Source: Chloroflexota bacterium | Lineage (GTDB): Bacteria > Chloroflexota > Limnocylindria > Limnocylindrales > CSP1-4 | Assembly: GCA_021786915.1 (NCBI GenBank) | Contig: JAJYMP010000594.1 | Coordinates: 1-7,940 of the forward strand | Direction of reading: 5' to 3' | DNA length: 7,940 bases | Part shown: positions 1-5,120 of the stretch, in pieces | Layout of the letters: every line of letters begins with the position of its first letter | Position numbering within the stretch: the first letter of the stretch is position 1 | The notes under the pieces: generated by a model | What the model was told of the DNA's origin: nothing | What the model saw: only the letters and a program-made list of their open reading frames with translations | Databases searched by the model: none | Position numbers and translations under genes: made by a program

Positions 1-337
1 CGGCAAGAGCGCCGCCGAGGGCGTGGCGAAGGCCGACTCTCACAAGGCGGCCGCAAAGGCCAAGCTCGAGGAGGCTGCGGCCCGCCAGGCCGCTGAGGAC
101 GCCGCGCTCGCCGCGAAGCTGGCCGCCAAGGCCGAGGCCAAGCCGGCCAAGCCCGAAGCCAAGCCGAAGGCCGCCAAGAAGGCGGCCGCCGAGGAGGCCG
201 CTCCCGCCGAGCCGGTCGAGGCGCAGGCAGCTGCAGAGGCCCCCGCCGACGAGCCGGCCGCCGCTGCGGAGCCGGACGCTGAGGAGACCACCACCAAGCC
301 GGCGCCCAAGCGCACGCGCACCAAGAAGGACGAGTAG
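1..337 (+). CDS. rplU: Ribosomal protein L21, C-terminal tail (5' partial)
   Basis: The reading frame is open from base 2 at the left edge to a TAG stop at 335-337, so the gene starts outside the window; the GTG at 23 is unlikely to be its true start. The visible part (about 111 residues) is almost entirely Ala, Lys, Glu and Pro, with repeated AKPEAKP-like units early, an acidic Ala/Pro/Glu middle, and a basic KRTRTKKDE end. No folded L21 core is visible. The assignment rests on position: the gene ends three bases before rpmA, and rplU-rpmA is one of the most conserved ribosomal gene pairs. Ala/Lys-rich C-terminal tails on L21 occur in high-GC bacteria. L21 binds 23S rRNA in the large subunit; the tail probably adds flexible RNA or protein contacts. 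An unrelated low-complexity protein cannot be excluded from this fragment alone. Confidence 0.6.
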   Translation, partial: GKSAAEGVAKADSHKAAAKAKLEEAAARQAAEDAALAAKLAAKAEAKPAKPEAKPKAAKKAAAEEAAPAEPVEAQAAAEAPADEPAAAAEPDAEETTTKPAPKRTRTKKDE

Positions 338-340
338 GCA

Positions 341-622
341 ATGGCGCACAAGAAGGCCGGCTCAAGCGTCAAGAACGGCCGCGACAGCGCTGGCCAGCGA
401 CTGGGCGTCAAGTCCGGCGACGGCCAGCTGGTCCACTCCGGGTCGATCATCGTCCGCCAGCGCGGGATGACCTTCCTCTCCGGCGAGGGCACCGGCCTTG
501 GCCGCGACTACACGATCTTCGCCACCGTGAACGGCCGCGTGAAGTTCGACCACAAGACCCGCGACAAGAAGCGCGTCCGGGTCGTTGCCGAAGCGGCCGA
601 GCCGGTCGCGGCGGAGGCCTAG
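341..622 (+). CDS. rpmA: Ribosomal protein bL27
   Basis: This 93-residue protein of the large ribosomal subunit sits near the peptidyl-transferase centre, where its N-terminal arm reaches toward the P-site tRNA. The sequence is a clear L27: it begins MAHKKAGSS, followed by NGRDS, RLGVK, a VRQRG motif near residue 40, GRDYTIFA and GRVKF. The family is usually about 85 residues; here an acidic Ala/Glu tail of about ten residues (ending [10 protein letters not shown]) is added, echoing the tail style of the gene before it. The ATG at 341 follows the upstream TAG by three bases and has an AAGGA at 326-330, ten bases ahead, inside the end of the upstream gene. There is no N-terminal propeptide of the kind cleaved in Firmicutes, so the mature arm is encoded directly. 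It is almost certainly co-transcribed with the upstream gene. Confidence 0.97.
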   Translation: MAHKKAGSSVKNGRDSAGQRLGVKSGDGQLVHSGSIIVRQRGMTFLSGEGTGLGRDYTIFATVNGRVKFDHKTRDKKRVRVVAEAAEPVAAEA

Positions 623-676
623 GCCCGACCACATAGCGGCGTTCACCGGCAGGCAGGACCTGCGCGGACGGCGCCG

Positions 677-682
677 AAGGAG
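677..682 (+). promoter_or_regulatory. Ribosome binding site for rpmE
   Basis: AAGGAG lies five bases before the GTG at 688. This strong Shine-Dalgarno match fixes the GTG as the start of L31. The 65 bases between rpmA and rpmE show no clear terminator, so the two genes are probably read on one transcript. Confidence 0.8.
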
Positions 683-687
683 CACTC

Positions 688-900
688 GTGAAGCCCAAGA
701 CCCATCCGAAGTACTTCCAGGCCACGGTCCACTGCGGCTCGTGCGGGACGGAGTACACCCTCGGGTCCACCCGGCAGGAGCTGCGCGTTGACGTGTGCAG
801 CAACTGCCACCCGTTCTACACGGGCAAGCAGAACATCATCGACACCGCGGGCCAGGTCGAGCGCTTCCAGCGTCGCCTCGAGCGCCAGGCCCGCGCCTGA
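688..900 (+). CDS. rpmE: Ribosomal protein bL31, zinc-binding (C+) form
   Basis: This 70-residue large-subunit protein helps form the bridge between the ribosomal subunits. It carries four cysteines, C16 and C19 in a CxxC and C37 and C40 in a second CxxC (CSNCHPFYTGKQ), which is the zinc-binding L31 form. The family signature HPFYTGKQ is intact at residues 41-48. The N-terminus reads MKPKTHPKY, close to the usual MK.xIHPxY start. The GTG start is supported by AAGGAG five bases upstream. The C-terminus (VERFQRRLERQARA) is basic and helical, as in many family members. Zinc-type L31 proteins are often replaced by a cysteine-less paralogue during zinc starvation; no such paralogue is present here. 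Placement directly after rplU-rpmA suggests one ribosomal operon, ending at the hairpin at 939-960. Confidence 0.97.
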   Translation: MKPKTHPKYFQATVHCGSCGTEYTLGSTRQELRVDVCSNCHPFYTGKQNIIDTAGQVERFQRRLERQARA

Positions 901-938
901 CCATCCGCCGAGTCCGCTCGGCAGCCCGCACCCCGCTG

Positions 939-960
939 ACGGCGCCCGCAAGGGCGCCGT
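939..960 (+). terminator. Hairpin terminator after rpmE
   Basis: A perfect 9-bp inverted repeat (939-947 ACGGCGCCC pairing with 952-960 GGGCGCCGT) encloses a GCAA loop, a stable GNRA tetraloop. It starts 38 bases after the rpmE stop. The T run after it is poor (TTCGTGATT), as is common for terminators in GC-rich genomes. Position and stem quality make it the likely end of the ribosomal transcript. Confidence 0.65.
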
Positions 961-1051
961 TCGTGATTCCCGAGAGTTGAACGGTGGCGCCGCCAGCCTA
1001 GTCCCGCCAGAATCGGACCATCGATCCTCGCGAGGCCGACTCCGCCAGCGA

Positions 1052-1221
1052 GCGGTCGAGGTGGACGAGCGCACCGACCGGATCGGCAAGCGGTTCACCG
1101 CTGGCTACGGGAGCGACGCTGATCGCGAGGCTGGCTCGCTTGGCTGCGCGAGCTCCAGGCGAAGCGCTCGGCGATCATGGACGAGCTCGCGGGGATGGAC
1201 GCCGGCGCGGGACCGCGATGA
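1052..1221 (+). pseudogene. Possible frameshifted remnant of an unidentified gene
   Basis: Part of the gene-poor stretch 961-1380. The frame from 1052 reads AVEVDERTDRIGKRF, then loses protein-like character. A neighbouring frame from 1123 to the TGA at 1219-1221 reads GWLAWLRELQAKRSAIMDEL followed by a short Gly/Ala-rich end, which looks like the amphipathic C-terminal helix of a real protein. Joining the two requires a frameshift near 1125. I see no start codon with a ribosome binding site and I do not recognise the family. It could equally be chance open sequence in GC-rich DNA. Confidence 0.2.
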
Positions 1222-1319
1222 TCGACGACCGAAGTGCGCCCTACGAGCCGGCCACGTACGGGTCCAGGACGAAGACGGGGATCAGGCGATCGGTCTTCAT
1301 CTGGTATCGCGGGACCGCG
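1206..1319. repeat. Two copies of a 12-base hairpin-forming repeat
   Basis: CGCGGGACCGCG occurs at 1206-1217 and again at 1308-1319. Each copy can fold on itself (CGCGG, GA, CCGCG). The second copy lies exactly at the junction between the two halves of the nitroreductase relic at 1241-1356; the first lies just past its stop codon. In GC-rich DNA a 12-base match could arise by chance, but its position at a deletion junction is suggestive. Confidence 0.5.
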
Positions 1320-1356
1320 GCGACGTGCTGGGTGCGTAGTCTCCGGCGAGGGGCAT
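1241..1356 (-). pseudogene. Deleted relic of a deazaflavin-dependent nitroreductase (Ddn/DUF385 family)
   Basis: Reading from an ATG at 1356, the minus strand gives MPLAGDYAPSTS, closely resembling the usual start of deazaflavin (F420H2)-dependent nitroreductases (MPLEGEYxPSxS). Immediately after base 1321 the frame is lost (stop after 19 codons). In another frame, 1306-1241 reads YQMKTDRLIPVFVLDPYVAGS then TAG, which matches the usual family end (xYQxKTDRxIPVFVLxP). Intact members are about 140-150 residues, so roughly 110 codons of the middle, including the F420-binding core, are missing. Both ends are in the right order and orientation, so this is one gene with an internal, out-of-frame deletion, not two independent fragments. 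It cannot make an active enzyme. The family assignment comes from remembered family motifs and needs alignment. Confidence 0.65.
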
Positions 1357-1380
1357 GGCCGCATCCTCTCAGGTCCGGCG

Positions 1381-2166
1381 CTAGAGCTCGCGTTTCCGGA
1401 ACGAGGCCATGGCTCCCACCGCCATGACACCGACGACGATGATCGACCCCGCGACGGCCGTGGCGAGCTTCGCCCCGTCCACATCGCCGACCTTGTTGGC
1501 CGCGAGCGAGAGGGCCGGGCCGGCCAGGCCCGCGGGCAGCCACTGATCCACAACTGGGATCACCGCCGCGATGCTCAGCGCGATCAGGCCCACGAAGCCC
1601 AGGCCCGCCGCAGCCGTGGTGGAGCCGGTCGCCGCCGACGCCCAGAGGGTGAGCGACGCCCACGCGAAGAGCGCCAGCCAGTCGAGGGCGGCGAGGGCGA
1701 TCCAGCCGCCGACCGGCAGGGTCTCGAACAGGATGGCCGTGTAGATCCAGGCCACGGCGACCGCAAGCGCCGTCGCGATGGCGAGGACGATGCCGATCGC
1801 CGCCAGCTTCGCCGCGAGGAACGCCGGCCGGCCCACGGGCTGGGCGAGCACCAGTGCCGCGGTCCCGCGATCCAGCTCGCCCGACACGGCGCCCATCGCG
1901 AGGGCGATCGCTGCCAGGGCGCCCAGCTGGCCGAGGTTCTTCTGGAGCTGCTCGAGGCCAGCCGAGGCGTCGGCGAGCGGCATCGGGATGCCCGCGGCCT
2001 GATCGCCCAGCGCGGCCTTGAGGATGTCCGGGAGGAACTTGGCGGTCAGTGGCGAGACCAGCCCGACGAGCACGAACAGGAGGGCCAGCAGCGGCAGCCG
2101 CCGCGTCCGCCAGGCCTCCTGAAGCTCTTTCGCCAGGAGGACCGAGAACCCCCGCAAGCCGGTCAT
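1381..2166 (-). CDS. ABC-2 type transporter permease (YxlG/NatB-like)
   Basis: A 261-residue integral membrane protein and the last gene of a four-gene minus-strand operon. Hydrophobic segments lie at about residues 24-44, 79-97, 119-146, 152-176, 183-207 and 233-254, giving six membrane spans. A charged N-terminus (LLAKELQEAWRTRR) precedes the first span. The cytoplasmic loop after span 2 carries ELDRGTAALVLAQPVGR followed by FLAAK, the typical ABC-2 permease coupling motif. The long stretch between spans 1 and 2 (about 45-78) is polar and probably outside. The ATG at 2166 overlaps the upstream ATPase stop by four bases (ATGA) and has GGAGG at 2178-2174, seven bases away; upstream in-frame codons belong to the ATPase region in another frame. 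It should form the channel of an exporter with that ATPase. The substrate is unknown. No clear terminator follows the stop at 1381. Confidence 0.9.
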   Translation of the reverse strand: MTGLRGFSVLLAKELQEAWRTRRLPLLALLFVLVGLVSPLTAKFLPDILKAALGDQAAGIPMPLADASAGLEQLQKNLGQLGALAAIALAMGAVSGELDRGTAALVLAQPVGRPAFLAAKLAAIGIVLAIATALAVAVAWIYTAILFETLPVGGWIALAALDWLALFAWASLTLWASAATGSTTAAAGLGFVGLIALSIAAVIPVVDQWLPAGLAGPALSLAANKVGDVDGAKLATAVAGSIIVVGVMAVGAMASFRKREL

Positions 2167-3479
2167 GCCGCTGCCTCCGATCCATTGCCCGTGAGGCGAA
2201 GGAACACGTCCTCGAGGGTTGGCCGGGCTCTGGCCACCGACACCACGGCCACCCCTGAGTCGCCCACCTCGGGCAGGAGCTGGCGCGACGCGACGCCGGT
2301 GTCCGAGACGGCGACGGTCAGCACGCCGTGCTCGGCGACCGCCGCGGTGACCCAGGCGAGGCCCCGCAGGCGATCCGCGAGCGCCTGAAGGCCCGCATCC
2401 TCGCCCGGCTCCGCCTCCACGCGCCACACGGGCTGGGCGTAGCGCTCCAGGAGTTCGTCGAGCGAGCCCTCCACGACGAGGTGCCCGTGGTCGAGGATCG
2501 CCACCCGGTCGCAGATCCGCTCGACGTCGCCCAGGACGTGGCTCGAGAACAGGACGGTGGTCTCCCCGCGGAGCGAGGCGATCAGTCCCAGCACGTCGCG
2601 GCGCCCCTCTGGGTCGAGTGCGCTGACCGGTTCGTCGAGGATGACGACGGGCGGACGGTGGACCAGGGCGCCCGCGATGCCGAGACGCTGGCGCATGCCG
2701 CCCGAGTAGGCGCCGGCGCGGCGGTCGGCGGCATCGCGCAGGGCCACGCGCCCGAGCGCGTCATCGATGGCGGTCTCGAGCCTTGCGCCCGACATCCCGT
2801 GCAGCTGCCCGACCAGCCGCAGCTGCTCGCGGCCGGTCATCCAGCCGTAGGCGCGCGGATCCTGCTCGAGGTAGCCGAGCCGGCCGCGGACCCCGATCGG
2901 ATCCTGCGCGGGATCGAGCCCCGCGACCGAGGCGCGGCCGGACGTCGGGTGGGTGAGCCCCGCGAGGAGCCGCAGGCAGGTGGTCTTGCCCGCCCCGTTG
3001 GGCCCCAGGAGCCCGAACACGGAGCCGGCCGGCACCGACAGGTCCAGGCCGCCGAGCGCCAGCACCCCGCCCGGGTAGCGACGCACGAGGCGCTCCACCA
3101 CGATAGCGGGCGGGGCGTCGGGCAGCGGGGCGGCCCTGGGCGCCTCGAACGCGGCCCGGACCTCCGCAGGGACCTGGGCGACCGGCGGCGCCACGATCGG
3201 CGGATCGTTGGGGCTCCCCCACCCGGGGAGCGCGCCCGAGACGGGTGCCTCGTCGATCGGCCTCTCCTCGCGTCCGACCAGGAAGTACATGATCGGCCCG
3301 ATCAGGTTGACGAACACGATGATGACCGCCCAGATCGCCTTGCTGCCGCCCCGGACCCGCCGCTCCTCGCGCAGCAGGTCGAATGCCGCCAGCAGGATCA
3401 GGCCGATCTGGATGATCGCGACCGGGATGGCCAGCGCGATGACGATGGGCGAGATCCCGTCCAGAACGTTGAAGTTCAC
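2163..3479 (-). CDS. PLDc_N membrane domain fused to an ABC transporter ATPase (YxlE-YxlF-like fusion)
   Basis: A 438-residue fusion. Residues 1-75 form a PLDc_N-type domain: two membrane spans (about 11-33 and 49-68) with the pattern LLREERRVRGGSKAIWA between them and NLIGPIMYFLVGR at the end. A Pro/Ala-rich linker (about 76-123) leads to an ABC ATPase: Walker A GPNGAGKTT at 159-167, Q-loop Q206, signature YSGGMRQRL at 258-266, Walker B VVILDEP with D282 and E283, D-loop SALD, and the switch histidine H314. All catalytic residues are present. The C-terminal part (about 345-438) resembles the accessory domain of drug or antibiotic exporter ATPases and ends with TLEDVFLRLTG. In Bacillus subtilis the PLDc_N protein YxlE, ATPase YxlF and permease YxlG are separate neighbours; here the first two are one polypeptide. 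GTG at 3479 overlaps the preceding stop (GTGA) and lacks a strong ribosome binding site, so translational coupling is likely. Confidence 0.92.
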   Translation of the reverse strand: MNFNVLDGISPIVIALAIPVAIIQIGLILLAAFDLLREERRVRGGSKAIWAVIIVFVNLIGPIMYFLVGREERPIDEAPVSGALPGWGSPNDPPIVAPPVAQVPAEVRAAFEAPRAAPLPDAPPAIVVERLVRRYPGGVLALGGLDLSVPAGSVFGLLGPNGAGKTTCLRLLAGLTHPTSGRASVAGLDPAQDPIGVRGRLGYLEQDPRAYGWMTGREQLRLVGQLHGMSGARLETAIDDALGRVALRDAADRRAGAYSGGMRQRLGIAGALVHRPPVVILDEPVSALDPEGRRDVLGLIASLRGETTVLFSSHVLGDVERICDRVAILDHGHLVVEGSLDELLERYAQPVWRVEAEPGEDAGLQALADRLRGLAWVTAAVAEHGVLTVAVSDTGVASRQLLPEVGDSGVAVVSVARARPTLEDVFLRLTGNGSEAAA

Positions 3480-3832
3480 CTGACCGGAACCGCGTGGCCC
3501 GCGCCCGTGAGCACCAGCGCCACCTGGAGCCCGAGGGACAGCAGGAGGGTCATGCCGGCCAGTGTCCGATAGGCCGATCCGGACCGCTCGAGGTGGAGCC
3601 GGCGCGGCTCCACCCGCGGGATCACCGCGAACACCAGCACGACGGCGAGCGTGATCCCGGGCGTCATGAGAAAGCCCAGCCAGGCCCGGCCATTGCCGTT
3701 GGCCTCGCCGGACGCTCCCCAGTGGACGGGCATCTGCGCATCGACGCCGACGACCGCGAGCGCCCAGGCGGCCACCGCGAGCATCAGGACCAGGGCGATA
3801 GCGCTCAGGCGACAGAAGCCCCGAAGGTTCAC
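3476..3832 (-). CDS. Short DUF1648 membrane protein, SdpI-like N-terminal half
   Basis: A 118-residue membrane protein. A first span (about 9-30) is followed by the DUF1648 signature MPVHWGASGEANGNGRAW (34-51), then spans at about 53-71 and 89-110. DUF1648 forms the N-terminal part of SdpI, the B. subtilis immunity protein against the SdpC killing toxin, which is about 200 residues with a further C-terminal SdpI domain; that second domain is absent here. GTG at 3832 overlaps the repressor stop by four bases (GTGA) and has GGAG at 3844-3841, eight bases ahead. Its own stop overlaps the ATPase start by four bases. The pairing with an SdpR-like repressor is the same as in sdpRI. An immunity or envelope-sensor role is inferred from that arrangement; DUF1648 proteins are common and mostly of unknown function. 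Confidence 0.85.
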   Translation of the reverse strand: MNLRGFCRLSAIALVLMLAVAAWALAVVGVDAQMPVHWGASGEANGNGRAWLGFLMTPGITLAVVLVFAVIPRVEPRRLHLERSGSAYRTLAGMTLLLSLGLQVALVLTGAGHAVPVR

Positions 3833-4128
3833 GCCGGCCGCTCCGTGGGGTCCACGCCGAGGGCGTCCATCAGCGCCATCAGCGCCTCCTGCAGCACCGT
3901 CTGGTTCAGGCGGTACGTGATGGTCGAGCCCGTGCGATCTGCCTGGACGAGGTTCGCTGACCGCAGGACTGCGAAATGGCCGGACATCGTCGGCCACGCC
4001 AGTTCGAACTGGGACGCGAGTTCGCCGGCGGTCATCGGCCGCTCCCGGAGGAGGGCGAGGATACGCCGGCGCGTGGGGTCCGCGATGGCCCGGTAGACAC
4101 TGCTCGTGGTCGTCCCCTGTTTCGGCAG
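3829..4128 (-). CDS. ArsR-family winged-helix repressor, SdpR-like (start codon uncertain)
   Basis: A small DNA-binding repressor, 99 residues if read from the CTG at 4128. It starts the domain with VYRAIADPTRRRILALL, continues MTAGELASQF and the recognition-helix region WPTMSGHFAVLRSANLV, then the wing DRTGSTITYRLN, and ends TVLQEALMALMDALGV. The DPTRRxIL, MTAGEL and LNxTVLQ elements match SdpR, the autorepressor of B. subtilis sdpRI. No cysteine-based metal site (ELCVCD type) is present, so it is probably not a metal sensor. No ATG, GTG or TTG occurs in frame between the domain start and far upstream into the divergent gene region. The nearest near-cognate codons are CTG at 4128 and ATT at 4137 and 4146. 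It leads an operon in which all three following genes overlap by four bases, and probably represses its own promoter through the palindrome at 4133-4146. Confidence 0.88.
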   Translation of the reverse strand: MPKQGTTTSSVYRAIADPTRRRILALLRERPMTAGELASQFELAWPTMSGHFAVLRSANLVQADRTGSTITYRLNQTVLQEALMALMDALGVDPTERPA

Positions 4129-4132
4129 AGTC

Positions 4133-4146
4133 CGAATTCGGCGAAT
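4133..4146. promoter_or_regulatory. Palindromic candidate operator for the ArsR/SdpR-like repressor
   Basis: Two overlapping inverted repeats sit here: CGAATTCG (4133-4140) and ATTCG-G-CGAAT (4136-4146). They cover the predicted transcription start of the minus-strand operon, just downstream of its -10 element, where a repressor would block transcription. The AT-rich palindromic character fits ArsR/SdpR operators. The site is in the divergent intergenic region, so it might also affect the plus-strand dehydrogenase. Binding is inferred. Confidence 0.45.
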
Positions 4147-4149
4147 GCC

Positions 4150-4179
4150 AAAATAGCAGCACGAGCCGCAGTCTGTCGA
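4150..4179 (-). promoter_or_regulatory. Candidate sigma-70-type promoter of the repressor/exporter operon
   Basis: On the minus strand, TCGACA (4179-4174, one mismatch from TTGACA) is followed after 18 bases by TATTTT (4155-4150, two mismatches from TATAAT). Transcription would start near 4143, inside the palindrome. The AAAATA on the plus strand is conspicuous in otherwise very GC-rich sequence. Confidence 0.4.
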
Positions 4180-4254
4180 GGGGTGCGCTGCTAGACTCTC
4201 CCCACTCCGACGCGCGGGTCGCGCCGGGCTCCCGACGACACCGGAGGCGCATCC

Positions 4255-5076
4255 ATGACCGACGACCGCGAGCGCTGGGCCCTGATCCTGGGCGCGTCCT
4301 CGGGCATGGGCGAGGCGACCGCGATCGCGCTGGCCAAGGCGGGCTACAACATCGCCGGCGTCCACCTCGACTTCCGTGCCGGGCTGACCCACGTCGAGGA
4401 CATCAAGCACGAGATCGTCGCCCACGGGGTGCAGGCGTTCTACGTGAACATGAACGCCGCCGACGACGAGAAGCGTCACGCCTTCCTGGTCGCGCTCAGG
4501 GAACGCTTCGACCAGTCGCGCGCCGCCGGCCGCGAGCCCTATGTCCGGGTCGTCATGCACTCGCTCGCCTTCGGCAGCCTCGTGCCGTTCCTGGCGGAGG
4601 ACCCCAAGGCGCAGGTTGACCGCAAGAAGATGGAGATGACCCAGGACGTGATGGCGAACAGCCTCGTCTACTGGGTCCAGGACCTGTGGCGCGAGGGCTT
4701 CCTCGGCGAGGGCTCGCACGTGTTCGCGATGACCTCGGAGGGCTCCACGCGCGTAGTGCCCAGCTACGGCGTCGTGTCCTCGGCGAAGGCGGCGCTCGAG
4801 TCCCACGTTCGGCAGCTGGCCATGGAGCTCGCGCGGCTGGGGAGCGGCGTGACGGTCAACTGCATCCGGGCCGGCGTGACGCGCACCCCGGCGCTGATGA
4901 AGATCCCCGAGAAGGACGCGATCATCGCGGCCGCCGAGAAGCGCAACCCGACCGGCCGGATGACGACGCCGCAGGACGTGGGGAATGCGATCGTCGCGCT
5001 GTCGGGGCCGGGCACCGGTTTCATCAACGGCGAGGTCATCGGGGTCGACGGCGGCGAGTACATCACGGGCTCGTGA
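4255..5076 (+). CDS. Enoyl-ACP reductase-like short-chain dehydrogenase (FabL/FabI type)
   Basis: A 273-residue Rossmann-fold oxidoreductase. The nucleotide-binding motif GASSGMG is at residues 13-19, HSLAFG at 102-107, and the catalytic pair is Y171 and K178, spaced Tyr-x6-Lys (PSYGVVSSAKAALES) as in the enoyl-ACP reductases FabI and FabL, not Tyr-x3-Lys of classical dehydrogenases. The C-terminal part (NCIRAGVTRTPAL, NPTGRM, DVGNAIVALSG, GEVIGVDGG) follows the same family. FabI's second active-site tyrosine, ten residues before the catalytic one, is S161 here, and the glycine motif is of classical type, so FabL-like is the better comparison. The likely reaction is NAD(P)H-dependent reduction of enoyl-ACP in fatty-acid elongation, or of a related enoyl or keto substrate. 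The ATG has GGAGG at 4243-4247, seven bases upstream. It is divergent from the repressor operon and followed by ribokinase after 44 bases. Confidence 0.85.
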   Translation: MTDDRERWALILGASSGMGEATAIALAKAGYNIAGVHLDFRAGLTHVEDIKHEIVAHGVQAFYVNMNAADDEKRHAFLVALRERFDQSRAAGREPYVRVVMHSLAFGSLVPFLAEDPKAQVDRKKMEMTQDVMANSLVYWVQDLWREGFLGEGSHVFAMTSEGSTRVVPSYGVVSSAKAALESHVRQLAMELARLGSGVTVNCIRAGVTRTPALMKIPEKDAIIAAAEKRNPTGRMTTPQDVGNAIVALSGPGTGFINGEVIGVDGGEYITGS

Positions 5077-5100
5077 GCACTGTAGCGGCGTCGCGGCTCC

Positions 5101-5111
5101 AGGAGAAGGGG
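5101..5111 (+). promoter_or_regulatory. Ribosome binding site deciding the ribokinase start
   Basis: A purine run AGGAGAAGGGG ends nine bases before GTG 5121. This favours 5121 over an in-frame GTG at 5073 that overlaps the dehydrogenase stop (GTGA) but lacks a good ribosome binding site and would add 16 residues ahead of the conserved VLVVGSVNVDL start. Confidence 0.6.
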
Positions 5112-5120
5112 AACAGTCCC

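Noticed and set aside
1234..2388. Long plus-strand open frame across the permease and ATPase genes
   Set aside because: It is rich in Arg, Gly, Asp and Gln with no recognisable domain, antisense to clear transporter genes, and is explained by high GC content.
2167..2427. N-terminal extension of the permease beyond the ATG at 2166
   Set aside because: The extra residues are Gly/Arg/Ala-rich antisense-like sequence overlapping the ATPase; the ATG at 2166 has GGAGG seven bases ahead and an ATGA overlap.
2328..3572. Second long plus-strand open frame opposite the ATPase fusion
   Set aside because: It has low-complexity basic and acidic composition without motifs; the minus strand encodes a complete ABC ATPase.
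4192..4197. TAGACT as a -10 element for the dehydrogenase gene
   Set aside because: No acceptable -35 lies at the right distance, so I do not list it as a promoter.
4129..4806. Extension of the repressor frame upstream to base 4806
   Set aside because: The frame stays open by composition and runs antisense through the dehydrogenase; the added residues show no repressor-like or other domain.
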